Below are positions 34,856-46,063 of a DNA stretch of 64,000 nucleotides, piece by piece. Location of the stretch: positions 124,001-188,000 of the forward strand of contig ONJS01000007.1 in NCBI GenBank assembly GCA_900318205.1, given 5' to 3'. The notes below the pieces were generated by a model. It saw nothing but the letters and a program-made list of their open reading frames with translations, was not told where the DNA came from and searched no databases. Source of the stretch: an uncultured Prevotellaceae bacterium. Its GTDB lineage: Bacteria > Bacteroidota > Bacteroidia > Bacteroidales > Muribaculaceae. The translations under genes were made by a program, and so were the position numbers. Each line of letters begins with the position of its first letter. Positions within the stretch are counted from its first letter, which is position 1.

Positions 34856-36373
<1,518 letters not shown>

Positions 36374-36405
36374 TTATTATTGTGTTATTGATGTTATTAG
36401 CTAAA

Positions 36406-37488
36406 TCATGCACCGAAGTACCATCCCTTGGTAACGATGATGGCCATGATAACCAGGTTGACCAGGCCGATGGGCATCAGGTAGCGCCACTCCAGGGCGA
36501 GCATCTGGTCGATGCGCACGCGGGGGAAGGACCAACGGATCCAGAAGAAGATGAAGGTGATGAAGAAGGCCTTACCCAGGAACCATACCACACTGGGGAT
36601 GTAATTCATGATGGTGTTGAAGCCTTCCCAGCCAGGGATGTGCAGGGGCATCCAGCCGCCCAGGAAGAGCAGCGTGGCGATACCCGAGACGATGAACAGG
36701 TTCAGGTACTCGGCCAGGTAGAAGAAGCCGAAGTGGATACCTGAGTACTCGGTGTGGTAACCGGCGGTCAACTCGTGCTCGGCCTCGGGGAGGTCAAACG
36801 GGCCGCGGTTGTTCTCGGCGTTGGCGGCGATCATATAAATAATGAACGCGAGGATGGCGGGCAGGTGGCCCTTGAAGATGAACCAACCGTCCTCCTGAGC
36901 CTCGACGATGCCCGTTACCGACATGGTGCCGGCCAGGCAGACGATCGTCAGGATAGAGATGCCACAGGACAGCTCGTAGCTGACCATCTGGGCACCACTA
37001 CGCATAGCGCCGATAAGGGTGTACTTGCTGTTACTGGACCAGCCGGCCAGCAGGATACCCAGCACGCCGATCGACGACACGGCGACGATAAAGAACACGC
37101 CGATGTTCATGTCGATGACCTGCAGGCCCTTGCCCCAAGGCAGACAGGCGAAGGTCAGCATCGAGGCGATCAACACCAGGTAGGGCGCGAGCTTGAAGAG
37201 GAACTTGTCGGTGTTCCACAGGGTAATCAGCTCCTTCTGCAGGATCTTGATCACGTCGGCAAACACCTGGAGCAAACCCCATTTACCCACACGCATCGGG
37301 CCCAGGCGGCACTGGATCCAACCGCAGACCTTGCGCTCGTAGAAGATGTAGAACATGGCGATGAGCGAATAAGCGACCAGCAGTCCCACGGCTACCAGCA
37401 CACACTCGATTGTCGTGGTGAGCCATGACGGCATGTAGGTGTTGAGGAACTCATCTAACCATCTCGTGACTATACCGAAGTCAAACAT
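36406..37488 (-). CDS. nuoH: NADH-quinone oxidoreductase subunit H
   Basis: Membrane subunit at the quinone-binding site that joins the arms of complex I, 360 residues. Seen: [42 protein letters not shown] and [27 protein letters not shown]. Normally followed by nuoI in Bacteroidetes; here eight atp genes intervene. Confidence 0.97.
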   Translation of the reverse strand: MFDFGIVTRWLDEFLNTYMPSWLTTTIECVLVAVGLLVAYSLIAMFYIFYERKVCGWIQCRLGPMRVGKWGLLQVFADVIKILQKELITLWNTDKFLFKLAPYLVLIASMLTFACLPWGKGLQVIDMNIGVFFIVAVSSIGVLGILLAGWSSNSKYTLIGAMRSGAQMVSYELSCGISILTIVCLAGTMSVTGIVEAQEDGWFIFKGHLPAILAFIIYMIAANAENNRGPFDLPEAEHELTAGYHTEYSGIHFGFFYLAEYLNLFIVSGIATLLFLGGWMPLHIPGWEGFNTIMNYIPSVVWFLGKAFFITFIFFWIRWSFPRVRIDQMLALEWRYLMPIGLVNLVIMAIIVTKGWYFGA

Positions 37489-37540
37489 AATTCTTATCTT
37501 GTTTTAGTGGTTTTGTTCTGTCTTTATTAACTCGTTGACA

Positions 37541-39175
37541 TCAGCGGTCGATGTCGGGGATGACGAAGTCGAGCGATGCCGTGATGGTGATCAGGTCAGC
37601 AATCAGGTTGTCGCGGCACGTCAGGTCCACCACGCCGATAAGGTTGAAGCACGGCGACTGGAAGTGGACGCGCACGGGCTTGGTGTTGCCGTCGCTCTCG
37701 ATATACACGCCGAAGGCGCCGCGGCTGGCCTCGACCTGCTGGTACCAGTGGCCGACGGGCAGCTTCATCACCTTGGGCACCTTGGGAGCGCAGTACTCGC
37801 CCTGGAGACCCTCGGCCTCGAGCTTGTCACAGGCCTGGCGCAGGATCTTGATGCACTCTTCCATCTCCTTCATGCGGACCATGTAGCGGTCCATCGAGTC
37901 GCCGTTCTTGTAAACGACCTCGTCGAAGTCGAACTCGTTGTACAGCGAGTAGGGGTTGGTCTTGCGCACGTCACAGTGCCATCCGCTGGCACGGCCCGAG
38001 GGACCGGTGATGTCATAGGCGATGGCGTCCTCTTTGCTCAGGATGCCCACGCCCGTCATGCGGTTCACAGCGATGACGTTGCCGGTGAAGAGCTTGTGGT
38101 ATTCCTTGAGGGCCTTCTCGATGACGTCGCATGCGTGGCGCACGTCCTTGACGAAGTCCTCATGCACGTCGGCCACCACGCCGCCGATGGTGCTGTAGCT
38201 CATCGACATGCGGGCGCCGCAGGTGCGGTCAAAGATATCGTAGATCAATTCCCTCTCACGGAAACCGTAGAAGAAGGCGGTCGTGGCACCCTGGTCCATC
38301 GTCAAGCAGCCGTAGCTCAGCAAATGTGACGACAGGCGCATCAGCTCGTCCATCATCAGGCGGATGAGCTCGGCACGGCGGGGCACCTCGATGCCGAGGG
38401 CCTTCTCGACACACATGCACATGCAGTGACGGTTGATGTGGGCGGCCATGTAGTCCATGCGCTCGGTGTAGAGGAGCATCTGGGGATAGGTCAGGCTCTC
38501 ACACATCTTCTCGATGCCGCGGTGGATGTATCCGCTCACGACGTCGATCTTCTTGACCGTCTCGCCGTCGAGGCTGGCACGGTAGCGCATCACACCGTGG
38601 GTGGACGGGTGCTGCGGGCCGACGTTGACAACATACTCGTCGTCCTCAAAGACCTTGCCATCCACTTTCTTGACCTTGCCGTTCTCGTCCTCGACCCAGC
38701 GGCAGGTGTAGTCCTCGTTGGTCTCGTCCTCGAGACGCAGGGGGTTGCTGGCGGGGTCGTAGTCCTTGCGCAGGGGGTAACCCACCCAGTCGTTGCGCAG
38801 GAACATGCGGCGCATGTCGGGGTGACCGATGAAGATGATGCCATAGAAGTCATACACCTCGCGCTCCTGGAAGTTGGCCACGGGCCACAGGTCCACAACG
38901 CTGTGCAGCATGGGGTTCTCGCGGTCGGGGGCGGTGACCTTGACGTGCAGCAGTTCGTGGGTGGTGATGTTGGTCAGGTAGTAAACGCAGCCACGGGCAT
39001 CGGGCCATTCCATGCCCACAACGGCGTTGAGCACGCGATAGTTCAACTCGTTCTTGAGAGCGCGGGCCAGGTCATGCCATTGTGCGTCGGGCACGGTCAC
39101 CAGCGGGAATTCGCCGGTAGTATCGACTTGAGCCTGGGGACACAACTTGGTGATTTTGTCTTGTATCTCTGCCAT
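37541..39175 (-). CDS. nuoCD: Fused NADH-quinone oxidoreductase subunits C and D
   Basis: Peripheral-arm protein of about 544 residues in which NuoC (about 1-150) and NuoD (about 180-544) are one chain, a fusion known in several bacterial groups. NuoD features: NVGPQHPSTHGVMRY, SGYIHRGIEK, ERMDYMAAHINRH, GPSGRASGWHCDVRKT and the C-terminal DFVIPDIDR. The start was set at 39175 (MAEIQDKITKL). Together with NuoB it forms the quinone pocket. Confidence 0.96.
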   Translation of the reverse strand: MAEIQDKITKLCPQAQVDTTGEFPLVTVPDAQWHDLARALKNELNYRVLNAVVGMEWPDARGCVYYLTNITTHELLHVKVTAPDRENPMLHSVVDLWPVANFQEREVYDFYGIIFIGHPDMRRMFLRNDWVGYPLRKDYDPASNPLRLEDETNEDYTCRWVEDENGKVKKVDGKVFEDDEYVVNVGPQHPSTHGVMRYRASLDGETVKKIDVVSGYIHRGIEKMCESLTYPQMLLYTERMDYMAAHINRHCMCMCVEKALGIEVPRRAELIRLMMDELMRLSSHLLSYGCLTMDQGATTAFFYGFRERELIYDIFDRTCGARMSMSYSTIGGVVADVHEDFVKDVRHACDVIEKALKEYHKLFTGNVIAVNRMTGVGILSKEDAIAYDITGPSGRASGWHCDVRKTNPYSLYNEFDFDEVVYKNGDSMDRYMVRMKEMEECIKILRQACDKLEAEGLQGEYCAPKVPKVMKLPVGHWYQQVEASRGAFGVYIESDGNTKPVRVHFQSPCFNLIGVVDLTCRDNLIADLITITASLDFVIPDIDR

Positions 39176-39196
39176 ATTGTAATGTTTCAATTTTTC

Positions 39197-39272
39197 GGTT
39201 TTCAGTTTTCAGTTTTCAGTTTTCAGTTGATTGCGGATGCCGCTGACAACTGACAACTGATGACTGAAAACT
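39197..39272. repeat. TTTTCAG heptamer element inside the nuo operon
   Basis: Four TTTTCAG units, a GCGGATGC module and opposed CTGACAA/CTGAAAA units lie in the 109-bp gap between nuoB and nuoCD. The two sides are roughly complementary and could form a hairpin within the operon mRNA. Confidence 0.75.
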
Positions 39273-39284
39273 ATAAAAATCTAT

Positions 39285-39881
39285 TTATTTCTCCTCGGGT
39301 GTGTACTGCAGGCCCTCGAGTTTCTCCTTGCGGTTCACGCCGCCAAAGTACTTCTGCACCTTGATCTTGCGCTGCAGCTGCATCAGGGCATAGAAGAATG
39401 CCTCGGGACGCGGCGGGCAACCGGGCAGATAGACGTCAACGGGGATGATCTCGTCAACACCCTTGACGACACAGTAGCTGTTCTTGAAAGGACCGCCGCT
39501 CACGGTGCACGAACCGCAGGCGATGACATACTTGGGCTCGGCCATCTGCTCGTAGAGGCGCTTTAGCGCCGGAGCCATGCGATAGTTGATGGTGCCCTGG
39601 CACATGATGTAGTCGGCCTGGCGGGGGCTGTTGCGTGCCACCTCAAAGCCGTAGCGCGCCATGTCGTAGCGGGCAGCGCCCAGACACATGAACTCGATGG
39701 CACAGCAGCTGGTGCCGAAGCACAACGGCCACAATGAGTTGCTCACACCCCAGTTCATCAACTGGTCCAGCTTGCCCACAATGATGTTGGTGCCGCCGGC
39801 GCGCAGTTGCTCTACCAGGTTGTCGATATACTCGTTGTCCTTGAAGTCCTCATGCTTCATCGATTTGATTTTCACTTCCAT
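39285..39881 (-). CDS. nuoB: NADH-quinone oxidoreductase subunit B
   Basis: Peripheral-arm subunit holding cluster N2, about 198 residues. Cluster ligands are visible: LCFGTSCCAIEFM, IACGSCTVSGG and YLPGCPPRPEAF. The start was set at 39881 (MEVKIKSMKHEDF), overlapping nuoA by 10 bp; more upstream codons are open but lie inside nuoA. Confidence 0.96.
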   Translation of the reverse strand: MEVKIKSMKHEDFKDNEYIDNLVEQLRAGGTNIIVGKLDQLMNWGVSNSLWPLCFGTSCCAIEFMCLGAARYDMARYGFEVARNSPRQADYIMCQGTINYRMAPALKRLYEQMAEPKYVIACGSCTVSGGPFKNSYCVVKGVDEIIPVDVYLPGCPPRPEAFFYALMQLQRKIKVQKYFGGVNRKEKLEGLQYTPEEK

Positions 39882-40246
39882 CTCAACGCTCCTTTCTTCC
39901 AGGCATAAGCCAGACCTAAAACGAGAATAACAAGGAAGGTACCCACGGCATAGAGTGCCTGGCCACCGATGTTCTTGCAGATGGTTGCCCACGGGAACAG
40001 GAAGACCGTCTCGACGTCAAACATCAGGAACAGGATGGCGAACAGGTAATAGCCCACATGGAACTGGGCCATAGAATCGCCGCGTGTGGGGATACCGCAC
40101 TCGAAGGGCTCACCCTTCTTCTTGGTGTAGCTGCGCGGGCCGATCAGCCACGCGATAACCAGGGCGCCGACTACCAGCAACACACCGGTCAAGGCCGCTG
40201 TAATCGCCATCGTCGTGCTCTGTACTCCGAAAATTGATAAATCCAT
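39872..40246 (-). CDS. nuoA: NADH-quinone oxidoreductase subunit A
   Basis: Small three-helix membrane subunit, 124 residues from the start at 40246 (MDLSIFGVQST). Typical motifs: PFECGIPTRGDSMAQFHVGYYLFAILFLMFDVETVFLFPW. First gene of the nuo-atp operon, about 135 bp after its probable promoter. Confidence 0.96.
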   Translation of the reverse strand: MDLSIFGVQSTTMAITAALTGVLLVVGALVIAWLIGPRSYTKKKGEPFECGIPTRGDSMAQFHVGYYLFAILFLMFDVETVFLFPWATICKNIGGQALYAVGTFLVILVLGLAYAWKKGALRWK

Positions 40247-40380
40247 AAAACGAAGTTTTATTATTGTTTGTTTTAATTTTTGGCAGGTTAATCCATGTAA
40301 ACGCTTCAAAGCCCCTACTGCACAACAGTTTACGCACACGCGCGTACACCATTAATGCAGTAAAGCCCTGAAAATCGGTG

Positions 40381-40412
40381 CAAATGTACGAATTATTAAT
40401 TAAACCGCCAAC
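40381..40412 (-). promoter_or_regulatory. Promoter of the nuo-atp operon
   Basis: On the minus strand GTTG (40409-40412), 20 bp, TACATTTG (40381-40388). It would give a leader of about 130 nt before nuoA and is the only good minus-strand promoter I see ahead of the 17-kb gene run. Confidence 0.55.
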
Positions 40413-40460
40413 CTTTTAACAACCATTTTTTCGCACTTGTTAACAAGTAAAGGCAATCGT

Positions 40461-40775
40461 CCACGCTCTTGGGTCTCCCGCTAAGGCGCTAAGTCTTTTT
40501 GAAAACAAGAAATACAATAAATACTATGGCATCCGCATCCTGTTTTTTTCAAACGACAACTGAAACAACTTGAACAACTTGACATCCGCGCTCACTCGTT
40601 TGGTAGGAGCGCGGATGCAATTTTTAAACGCGAATTTCACGAATTTTACGGATTGCGCGAATTATTATATTAAGATTTCGCGTAATTAGTCGAATTAGTG
40701 TAATTCGCGTTAAAAATAGTGTGGATACCGTCTAACGTCTAATGTCTAACGTCTAAAGTCTAACACCTAACGCCT
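40461..40775. repeat. Cluster of intergenic repeat modules
   Basis: Holds CGCTAAGGCGCTAAGTC, a perfect 11-bp stem CATCCGCGCTC (40583-40593 with 40607-40617) with loop ACTCGTTTGGTAG as at 13403, an AACGCGAATT..AATTCGCGTT module (40626-40716) that is the inverted copy of the module in the 20.5-21.1 kb array, and GTCTAAC heptamers (40731-40775). No gene is visible in the 40247-40977 gap. Confidence 0.8.
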
Positions 40776-40845
40776 CGTGTTTTCCTTAAAAAATGTAGTT
40801 AATTTATAAAAAATGTTGTAAAATGGGGTGTTTGGGGTGTTTTGT

Positions 40846-40876
40846 TTTGGTTTTTCGTAGTTTAGTGCTACCTTTG
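40846..40876 (+). promoter_or_regulatory. Promoter of the peptidoglycan-salvage cluster
   Basis: TTTG (40846-40849), 19 bp, TACCTTTG (40869-40876), a very good Bacteroidetes promoter. The leader of about 95 nt carries TTTTCAG/TTGTCAG heptamers (40891-40920) that are complementary to GAAACTGAAAATGACAAC (40946-40963), so a hairpin can form just before the ATG at 40978. Confidence 0.7.
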
Positions 40877-40977
40877 TTGCATAACATATCGTTTTCAGTT
40901 GTCAGTTTTCAGTTGTCAGTAGCATCTGCATTGGATTGAGAATTGGAAACTGAAAATGACAACATGAAGTAAAGATT

Positions 40978-43900
40978 ATGAAAAAGACTTGTAAAGTATT
41001 GTTGAGTGTGGTCGCATGTGTGGCGGCTGTGTTGCCGTTGCAGGCCCAGGAACAGCCGTTCACCCAGGAGCAGCAGGATGCCGTGCAGCGCATCGTTGCT
41101 AGCAAGCTGCCCGAGCTGATGGGTGTGGGGGACCTGAAGGTGCGTTCGATCACCGTTGAGAACGACACCGTTAAGGTTGACGTGAGTGAGAACTTCGGCG
41201 ACGTGCCGTTCACCCAGGAGGGCATCGAGCAGATGCGTGACGAGATCCGTGAAGCGCTGGGCGGCGACTATGGCCATAGCCCTGTGCTCATCACCATCAT
41301 GGGCAACGACATCAACCAGTACTTTGCCGACTATGAGCCCGCCTACAAGCGCAAGCATGCCCCCTTCATCAGCGAGCTCGACGCCAACCGCCATTACAAG
41401 CATGGTCTGGACGGTAACATCGTGGCGATGTGGCCCAGCCACGGCTGGTACTTCGAGCCCAAGCTCAACCGCTGGGAGTGGCAGCGTGCCCGCCTGATGC
41501 AGACGGTGGAGGACATGTACACCCACAGCTATGTGCTGCCCTTCCTCATCCCGATGCTGGAGAATGCGGGAGCCTATGTGTGGAACGCCCGCGAGCGCGA
41601 CACGCACAACTTTGGCGTCGTGGTCGATAACGACGGCGGTGAGGCGCAGCAGGGCTACAGCGAGCGCAACGGCAAGCAGAAGTGGCTCGCCGGTACCGAC
41701 GGCGGTTTCGCCTTCCTGCGTCCGACTTACAAGGACTTTGAGAATCCTTTTACCGAGGGCTCTTACCGCATGGTCATGGCCGAGAAAGACAAGAAGAAAC
41801 TCTCGACCGCCTCGTGGGACGTCGATATGCCCGAGGCTGGCGAGTTTGCCGTCTATATTTCCTATAAATCGCTGCCCAACAGCGCCCGTGACGTGACCTA
41901 TACCGTCAACAGCCTGAGTGGAGCGCGCCAGTTCCGTGTCGATCAGACGATGGCTGGCGGCGTGTGGGTCTATCTGGGCACCTTCCCGCTGGCCAAGGGC
42001 ATGAACAAGGCTGTCGTCGAGGTGTCTAACCTGAGCGACGATAAGGATGCCGTCATCACCGCCGACGCCATCAAGGTGGGCGGCGGCAAGGGCAACATCG
42101 TGCGTCGCGTGGCACTGCCCACCGAGGAGAACCGTCGCCTCGCCGCCGAGCAGGAAAACGAGAAATTCCTGGGCAAGGAAGGCGTGGACTACAGCTACAT
42201 CGGCAGCGGTGAGCATCCCTGGTTCCACCTGGGTTCGCGCTACTACCTGCAGTGGGCAGGTTTCCCTGACAGCGTCTATTCCACCTCTCACGGCATCAAC
42301 GACTATACCGACGACTACCGCAGCCGCGGCGAGTGGGTGAACTACCTGGCTGGCGGCAGCGACGTGCTGCCCAAGCGCGGCGGCCTGAAGGTGCCGGTGG
42401 ATATCTCCTTCTGCCTGCATACCGATGCCGGCAGCACGCCCGACGACGAGATCGTGGGCACCCTGTTGATCTACTGCACCAACAGCGGCGGCAAGAAGTT
42501 CGGCAAATATGCCAACGGCACCCCGCGCGAGTTGTCGCGCAAGTACTGCAACCTGCTCTCGAGTGAGATTGTCAAGGACATCCGCGCCAAGTGGGAACCC
42601 AACTGGACGCGCCGTGGCATGTGGGACAGGAGCTACTATGAGGCGCGAGTGCCCGAGGTGCCCGCCGTGCTCATGGAGCTGCTGTCACACCAGAACTTTG
42701 CCGACATGAAATACGGCCTTGACCCGATGTTCCGCTTCGACGTGAGCCGCGCTATCTATAAAGGTATGTTGAAGTTCATCGCCCAGCGTGACCACCGCTC
42801 CTACGTCGTGCAGCCCCTGCCCATCAAGAACTTTGGCATCAGCAAGAGCGAGAAGGGACGTTACCTGCTCTACTGGGATCCCACCCACGACGATTTGAGC
42901 GACAATGCCGACCCCACGAGCTATATCGTGTGTGAGCGCGTGGGTCTGGATGGCGCCTTCAAGGAAATCGCTGTCACCAAGGGTCCGCAGTATGGCGTGA
43001 CAATCAAAGACAACAAACTCCATTCCTATCGCATTATCGCCGTGAATGACGGTGGACGCAGCTTCCCCAGCGAGATATTGAGCCTGGGTGAGGCAGCCGG
43101 CAGCCAGGGCGAAGTGCTCGTGGTCAACGGCTTCACCCGCGTGAGCGCTCCCGACTGGTTTGACGGTCCCGAGCGTGCCGGCTTTGACGATAACAAGGAC
43201 CACGGTGTGCCTTATATCCAGCAGATCAACTACCTGGGCTCGCAGTATGAATTCCGCCGTGCCATCGAGTGGAAGGACGACGATGCGCCAGGCTTCGGCA
43301 GCAGCCGCAGCGACCACGAGACGATGAACGTGGCAGGCAACACCTTTGACTATCCCGCCCTGCATGGCCAGGCGCTGATGGATGCCGGCTACTCCTTTGT
43401 GTCATGCAGCCAGCAGGCACTGATAGAGAGCTATAACGCCAACGACTATCGACTGATGGACCTCATCCTGGGCAAGCAGAAGGAGATTAAGACGGGTAGC
43501 GGCCTCATGCCCTCTCGCTTCAAGATTTATACGCCGGGCCTGATGGAGACCCTGCGCAGCTTCACCGAGGCTGGCGGTAGCGTGCTCGTGTCGGGCTCCT
43601 ATGTGGGCAGCGACCTGTGGGACAATGCCGTCGGCAATAACGACGAGGCAGGCAAGGCATTTGTCAAGGACGTTCTCGGTTTTGAGGGCCTTCATGGCAG
43701 GGCTTCGCTCGACGGCACAGTCACCGCCGTTGACAGCCCCGACACCCGCTTGTCGTCGCCTGGATTCTGGCAGTTTACCAATAAGTTGAACGACAAGTCC
43801 TATGCCGTTGAGTCGCCCGACGCCATCCGCGCCAGCGACGACCGCGGCTTCACCTGGCTGCGCTACGGCGAGAACGGCCTGCCCGCCGCCATCGCCAGCG

Positions 43901-44007
43901 ACCGCGGCAACTACCGCACCGTGGTGATGGGCTTCCCGCTCGAGACGCTCACCACCGCCCAGGAACGCACCAGCCTGATGACCCGCATCATGGAGTACCT
44001 TAAATAG
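40978..44007 (+). CDS. Secreted amidase_3-like protein with golvesin-like insert
   Basis: Secreted protein of 1009 residues with signal peptide MKKTCKVLLSVVACVAAVLPLQA. An amidase_3-like domain appears split: the first half (about 145-215) has H155 in PSHGW and E167, the second half (about 400-610) has H481 in LHTDAG and E567 in VLMELLSH, matching the zinc and catalytic positions of the other two amidases here. Between them (about 255-375) lies a beta-sandwich resembling the golvesin C-terminal/xanthan-lyase domain. A fibronectin-III-like part (about 620-700) and a C-terminal alpha/beta region with GSVLVSGSYVGSDLW follow. Homologues are often labelled xanthan lyase, but its place at the head of a salvage cluster argues for peptidoglycan. 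Confidence 0.82.
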   Translation: MKKTCKVLLSVVACVAAVLPLQAQEQPFTQEQQDAVQRIVASKLPELMGVGDLKVRSITVENDTVKVDVSENFGDVPFTQEGIEQMRDEIREALGGDYGHSPVLITIMGNDINQYFADYEPAYKRKHAPFISELDANRHYKHGLDGNIVAMWPSHGWYFEPKLNRWEWQRARLMQTVEDMYTHSYVLPFLIPMLENAGAYVWNARERDTHNFGVVVDNDGGEAQQGYSERNGKQKWLAGTDGGFAFLRPTYKDFENPFTEGSYRMVMAEKDKKKLSTASWDVDMPEAGEFAVYISYKSLPNSARDVTYTVNSLSGARQFRVDQTMAGGVWVYLGTFPLAKGMNKAVVEVSNLSDDKDAVITADAIKVGGGKGNIVRRVALPTEENRRLAAEQENEKFLGKEGVDYSYIGSGEHPWFHLGSRYYLQWAGFPDSVYSTSHGINDYTDDYRSRGEWVNYLAGGSDVLPKRGGLKVPVDISFCLHTDAGSTPDDEIVGTLLIYCTNSGGKKFGKYANGTPRELSRKYCNLLSSEIVKDIRAKWEPNWTRRGMWDRSYYEARVPEVPAVLMELLSHQNFADMKYGLDPMFRFDVSRAIYKGMLKFIAQRDHRSYVVQPLPIKNFGISKSEKGRYLLYWDPTHDDLSDNADPTSYIVCERVGLDGAFKEIAVTKGPQYGVTIKDNKLHSYRIIAVNDGGRSFPSEILSLGEAAGSQGEVLVVNGFTRVSAPDWFDGPERAGFDDNKDHGVPYIQQINYLGSQYEFRRAIEWKDDDAPGFGSSRSDHETMNVAGNTFDYPALHGQALMDAGYSFVSCSQQALIESYNANDYRLMDLILGKQKEIKTGSGLMPSRFKIYTPGLMETLRSFTEAGGSVLVSGSYVGSDLWDNAVGNNDEAGKAFVKDVLGFEGLHGRASLDGTVTAVDSPDTRLSSPGFWQFTNKLNDKSYAVESPDAIRASDDRGFTWLRYGENGLPAAIASDRGNYRTVVMGFPLETLTTAQERTSLMTRIMEYLK

Positions 44008-44011
44008 GCTT

Positions 44012-44062
44012 TAGGGGCTAGATGTTCTAGATGTTCTAGATAATCTAGATATTCTAGAGGGG
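44012..44062. repeat. 9-bp tandem array with CTAGA core
   Basis: About five units (CTAGATGTT, CTAGATGTT, CTAGATAAT, CTAGATATT, CTAGAGGGG), starting a few bases after the amidase stop codon. The same kind of array follows the amidase gene at 11200. Confidence 0.75.
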
Positions 44063-44116
44063 CTGGAGAGAAACAGACAATCAATTATCAACAATATATA
44101 AAACAGATAGATAATC

Positions 44117-45607
44117 ATGGGAAGAATTAATTGCTTTATTCCGTTTGTCAGCGCCGAACAGGCTGCACAGACCATCGAGCACCTCAAGAATGAGGAACTG
44201 GTGAACAAGATTTACCTGCTCGCCACCGTGGACAAACCCAAACCCGTCGAGGGCTGCGAAATGCTGCCCGTCAATGTGCTCTTCTCGAGTGAAACGATGC
44301 GCATCATCGCCGAGCATGCCGATGCCGACTATGTGCTGCTCTACACCAAGTATGACACCTTGAAGATGGGCCCCTTCTCGCTGGAGCGCTTTGCCAAGTT
44401 GGGCGACGACACCCAGTCGGGTATGCTCTATGCCGACCACTACAACGTAACCGAAAAGGGCGCCGACAAGGCTCCTGTCATCGACTATCAGATGGGTAGC
44501 CTCAGGGACGACTTCGACTTCGGTTCGGTGATGTTCTTCTGCAGCCATTGCTTCAAAAAGGCTGTCGAGGCCATGAAAGCCAACTATGAGTTTGCCGGCC
44601 TGTACGACCTGCGCCTCAAGTTGTCGCAGTTTGCCGCTATCACCCACATCAACGAGTTCCTGTACAGCGACGTCGAGTTGGATACCCGCAAGAGCGGCGA
44701 GAAGAACTTTGACTACGTTGACCCGCGCAACCGTGGCCGCCAGATCGAGATGGAAAAAGCCTGCACCGAGCACCTCAAGGAGGTCGGCGGCTATCTGTCG
44801 CCCACCCGTGAGGAGAATGGCGAGCAAGTGCCCAACTTCCGCCACATCGAGTTCGACAAGGGTGACTTTGAGGTCGAGGCAACGGTAATGATTCCCGTGC
44901 GCAACCGCATCCGCACCATCCGCGACGCCATCGACTCGGTGCTCAAGCAGGAGTGCAACTTCAAGTTCAACCTGATGGTGGTGGACAACTTCTCTACCGA
45001 CGGCACCCGTGAGGCGATTGCCGAGTACAACGACCCGCGCCTGATTCACATCATCGCCGACTTCTATGACATGGGCATCGGCGGTTACTGGAACCTGGCA
45101 GCCCATCGCCAGAACGTCGGCAAGTTTATCGTGCAGCTCGACAGCGACGACATGTACAAGGACGAGCACACGCTGCAGACGATGGTGGACGCCTTCTACG
45201 AGCAAAACGTAGCCATGGTGGTCGGTACCTATCAGATGACCGATATTCATCTCAATCCCATTCCTCCCGGCATCATCGATCACAGGGAGTGGACGCCCAG
45301 CAACGGCCGCAACAATGCCCTGCGCATCAACGGCCTGGGAGCCCCGCGTGCCTTCTACACGCCCGTGCTGCGTGAGGTGAAACTGCCCAACACGAGCTAT
45401 GGCGAGGACTATGCCCTGGGCTTGAATATCTCGCGCAATTACCAGATTGGCCGCGTGTATGATCCCGTCTATCTATGCCGCCGCTGGGACGACAACAGCG
45501 ACGCGGCGCTCGACGTGGAGAAGGTGAACCGCAACAACCTGTATAAGGACCGCATCCGCACCTGGGAACTCCAGGCCCGAATTGCCCTTAACAAGAAAAA
45601 TCAATAG
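44117..45607 (+). CDS. Family 2-like glycosyltransferase, two-domain
   Basis: Cytoplasmic protein of 496 residues. The C-terminal half (about 255-480) is a GT-A glycosyltransferase: ATVMIPVRNRIRTIRDAIDSV, DNFSTDGTREAI, then the DxD motif in QLDSDDMYKD. The N-terminal half (1-200) is weakly similar to a GT-A fold (YVLLYTKYDTLKMG, MLYADHYNV) and may be a degenerate second domain. No membrane helix is visible. Its position inside the wall-salvage cluster suggests a link to wall or MurNAc-derived glycans, but the acceptor is unknown. Confidence 0.8.
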   Translation: MGRINCFIPFVSAEQAAQTIEHLKNEELVNKIYLLATVDKPKPVEGCEMLPVNVLFSSETMRIIAEHADADYVLLYTKYDTLKMGPFSLERFAKLGDDTQSGMLYADHYNVTEKGADKAPVIDYQMGSLRDDFDFGSVMFFCSHCFKKAVEAMKANYEFAGLYDLRLKLSQFAAITHINEFLYSDVELDTRKSGEKNFDYVDPRNRGRQIEMEKACTEHLKEVGGYLSPTREENGEQVPNFRHIEFDKGDFEVEATVMIPVRNRIRTIRDAIDSVLKQECNFKFNLMVVDNFSTDGTREAIAEYNDPRLIHIIADFYDMGIGGYWNLAAHRQNVGKFIVQLDSDDMYKDEHTLQTMVDAFYEQNVAMVVGTYQMTDIHLNPIPPGIIDHREWTPSNGRNNALRINGLGAPRAFYTPVLREVKLPNTSYGEDYALGLNISRNYQIGRVYDPVYLCRRWDDNSDAALDVEKVNRNNLYKDRIRTWELQARIALNKKNQ

Positions 45608-45609
45608 TT

Positions 45610-45650
45610 ATTAGACTTTAGACTTTAGACATTAGACATTAGACTGTAGA
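45610..45650. repeat. Left heptamer arm of the four-helix gene cassette
   Basis: TTAGACT/TTAGACA units directly after the glycosyltransferase stop codon. Inverted counterparts follow the four-helix gene at 46050-46092. Confidence 0.75.
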
Positions 45651-45685
45651 GTGAGATGGGTGTAGCCCAATAACAAATGTAGAAA

Positions 45686-46063
45686 ATGAGATCAAGTGAC
45701 TTCAGAAAACTAATCGTTTGGCAAAAGGCTATGGACTTGACGATGGAAGTTTATTCATTAATAAAATTGCTTCCTCGTGAAGAGAATTATTGCTTATCTG
45801 ACCAAATGCGTAGAGCTGCTGTGTCAATACCAGCAAACATTGCTGAAGGCCAAGGAAGAGATACAGATAGAGAGTATATCCGGTTTATTTCTATTGCACG
45901 TGGTTCTCTTTGGGAGTTATTGACGCATATTGATATTTGCGAACGCTTGAATTATATCAGCGCTGTCCAATCGGCAAAAGCAAGAGATTTGATTACCGAA
46001 ATCAGCAAAATGCTTGTTGCCTTATCAAAATCCATAACTCCAAAACTGGAGTCTAAGGTCTAA
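45686..46063 (+). CDS. Four helix bundle protein (S23/IVS family)
   Basis: Small all-helical protein of 125 residues of the family first seen in 23S rRNA intervening sequences. Typical blocks: FRKLIVWQKAMDL, SDQMRRAAVSIPANIAEG and REYIRFISIARGSLWELLTHI. Function unknown; members form pentamers and many are linked to diversity-generating retroelements or stand alone. The gene is more AT-rich than its neighbours, unrelated to their pathway and flanked by inverted heptamer arrays. Its stop codon is formed inside the right array (GTC TAA). It looks like an insertion. Confidence 0.93.
   Translation: MRSSDFRKLIVWQKAMDLTMEVYSLIKLLPREENYCLSDQMRRAAVSIPANIAEGQGRDTDREYIRFISIARGSLWELLTHIDICERLNYISAVQSAKARDLITEISKMLVALSKSITPKLESKV

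Noticed and set aside
40909-42420. Antisense ORF of 503 codons opposite the large amidase gene
   Set aside because: The sense strand gives a full-length secreted protein with conserved motifs; the antisense product has none.
45686-46063. Diversity-generating retroelement accessory gene
   Set aside because: S23-like proteins can be linked to such systems, but there is no reverse transcriptase or template/variable repeat pair here.
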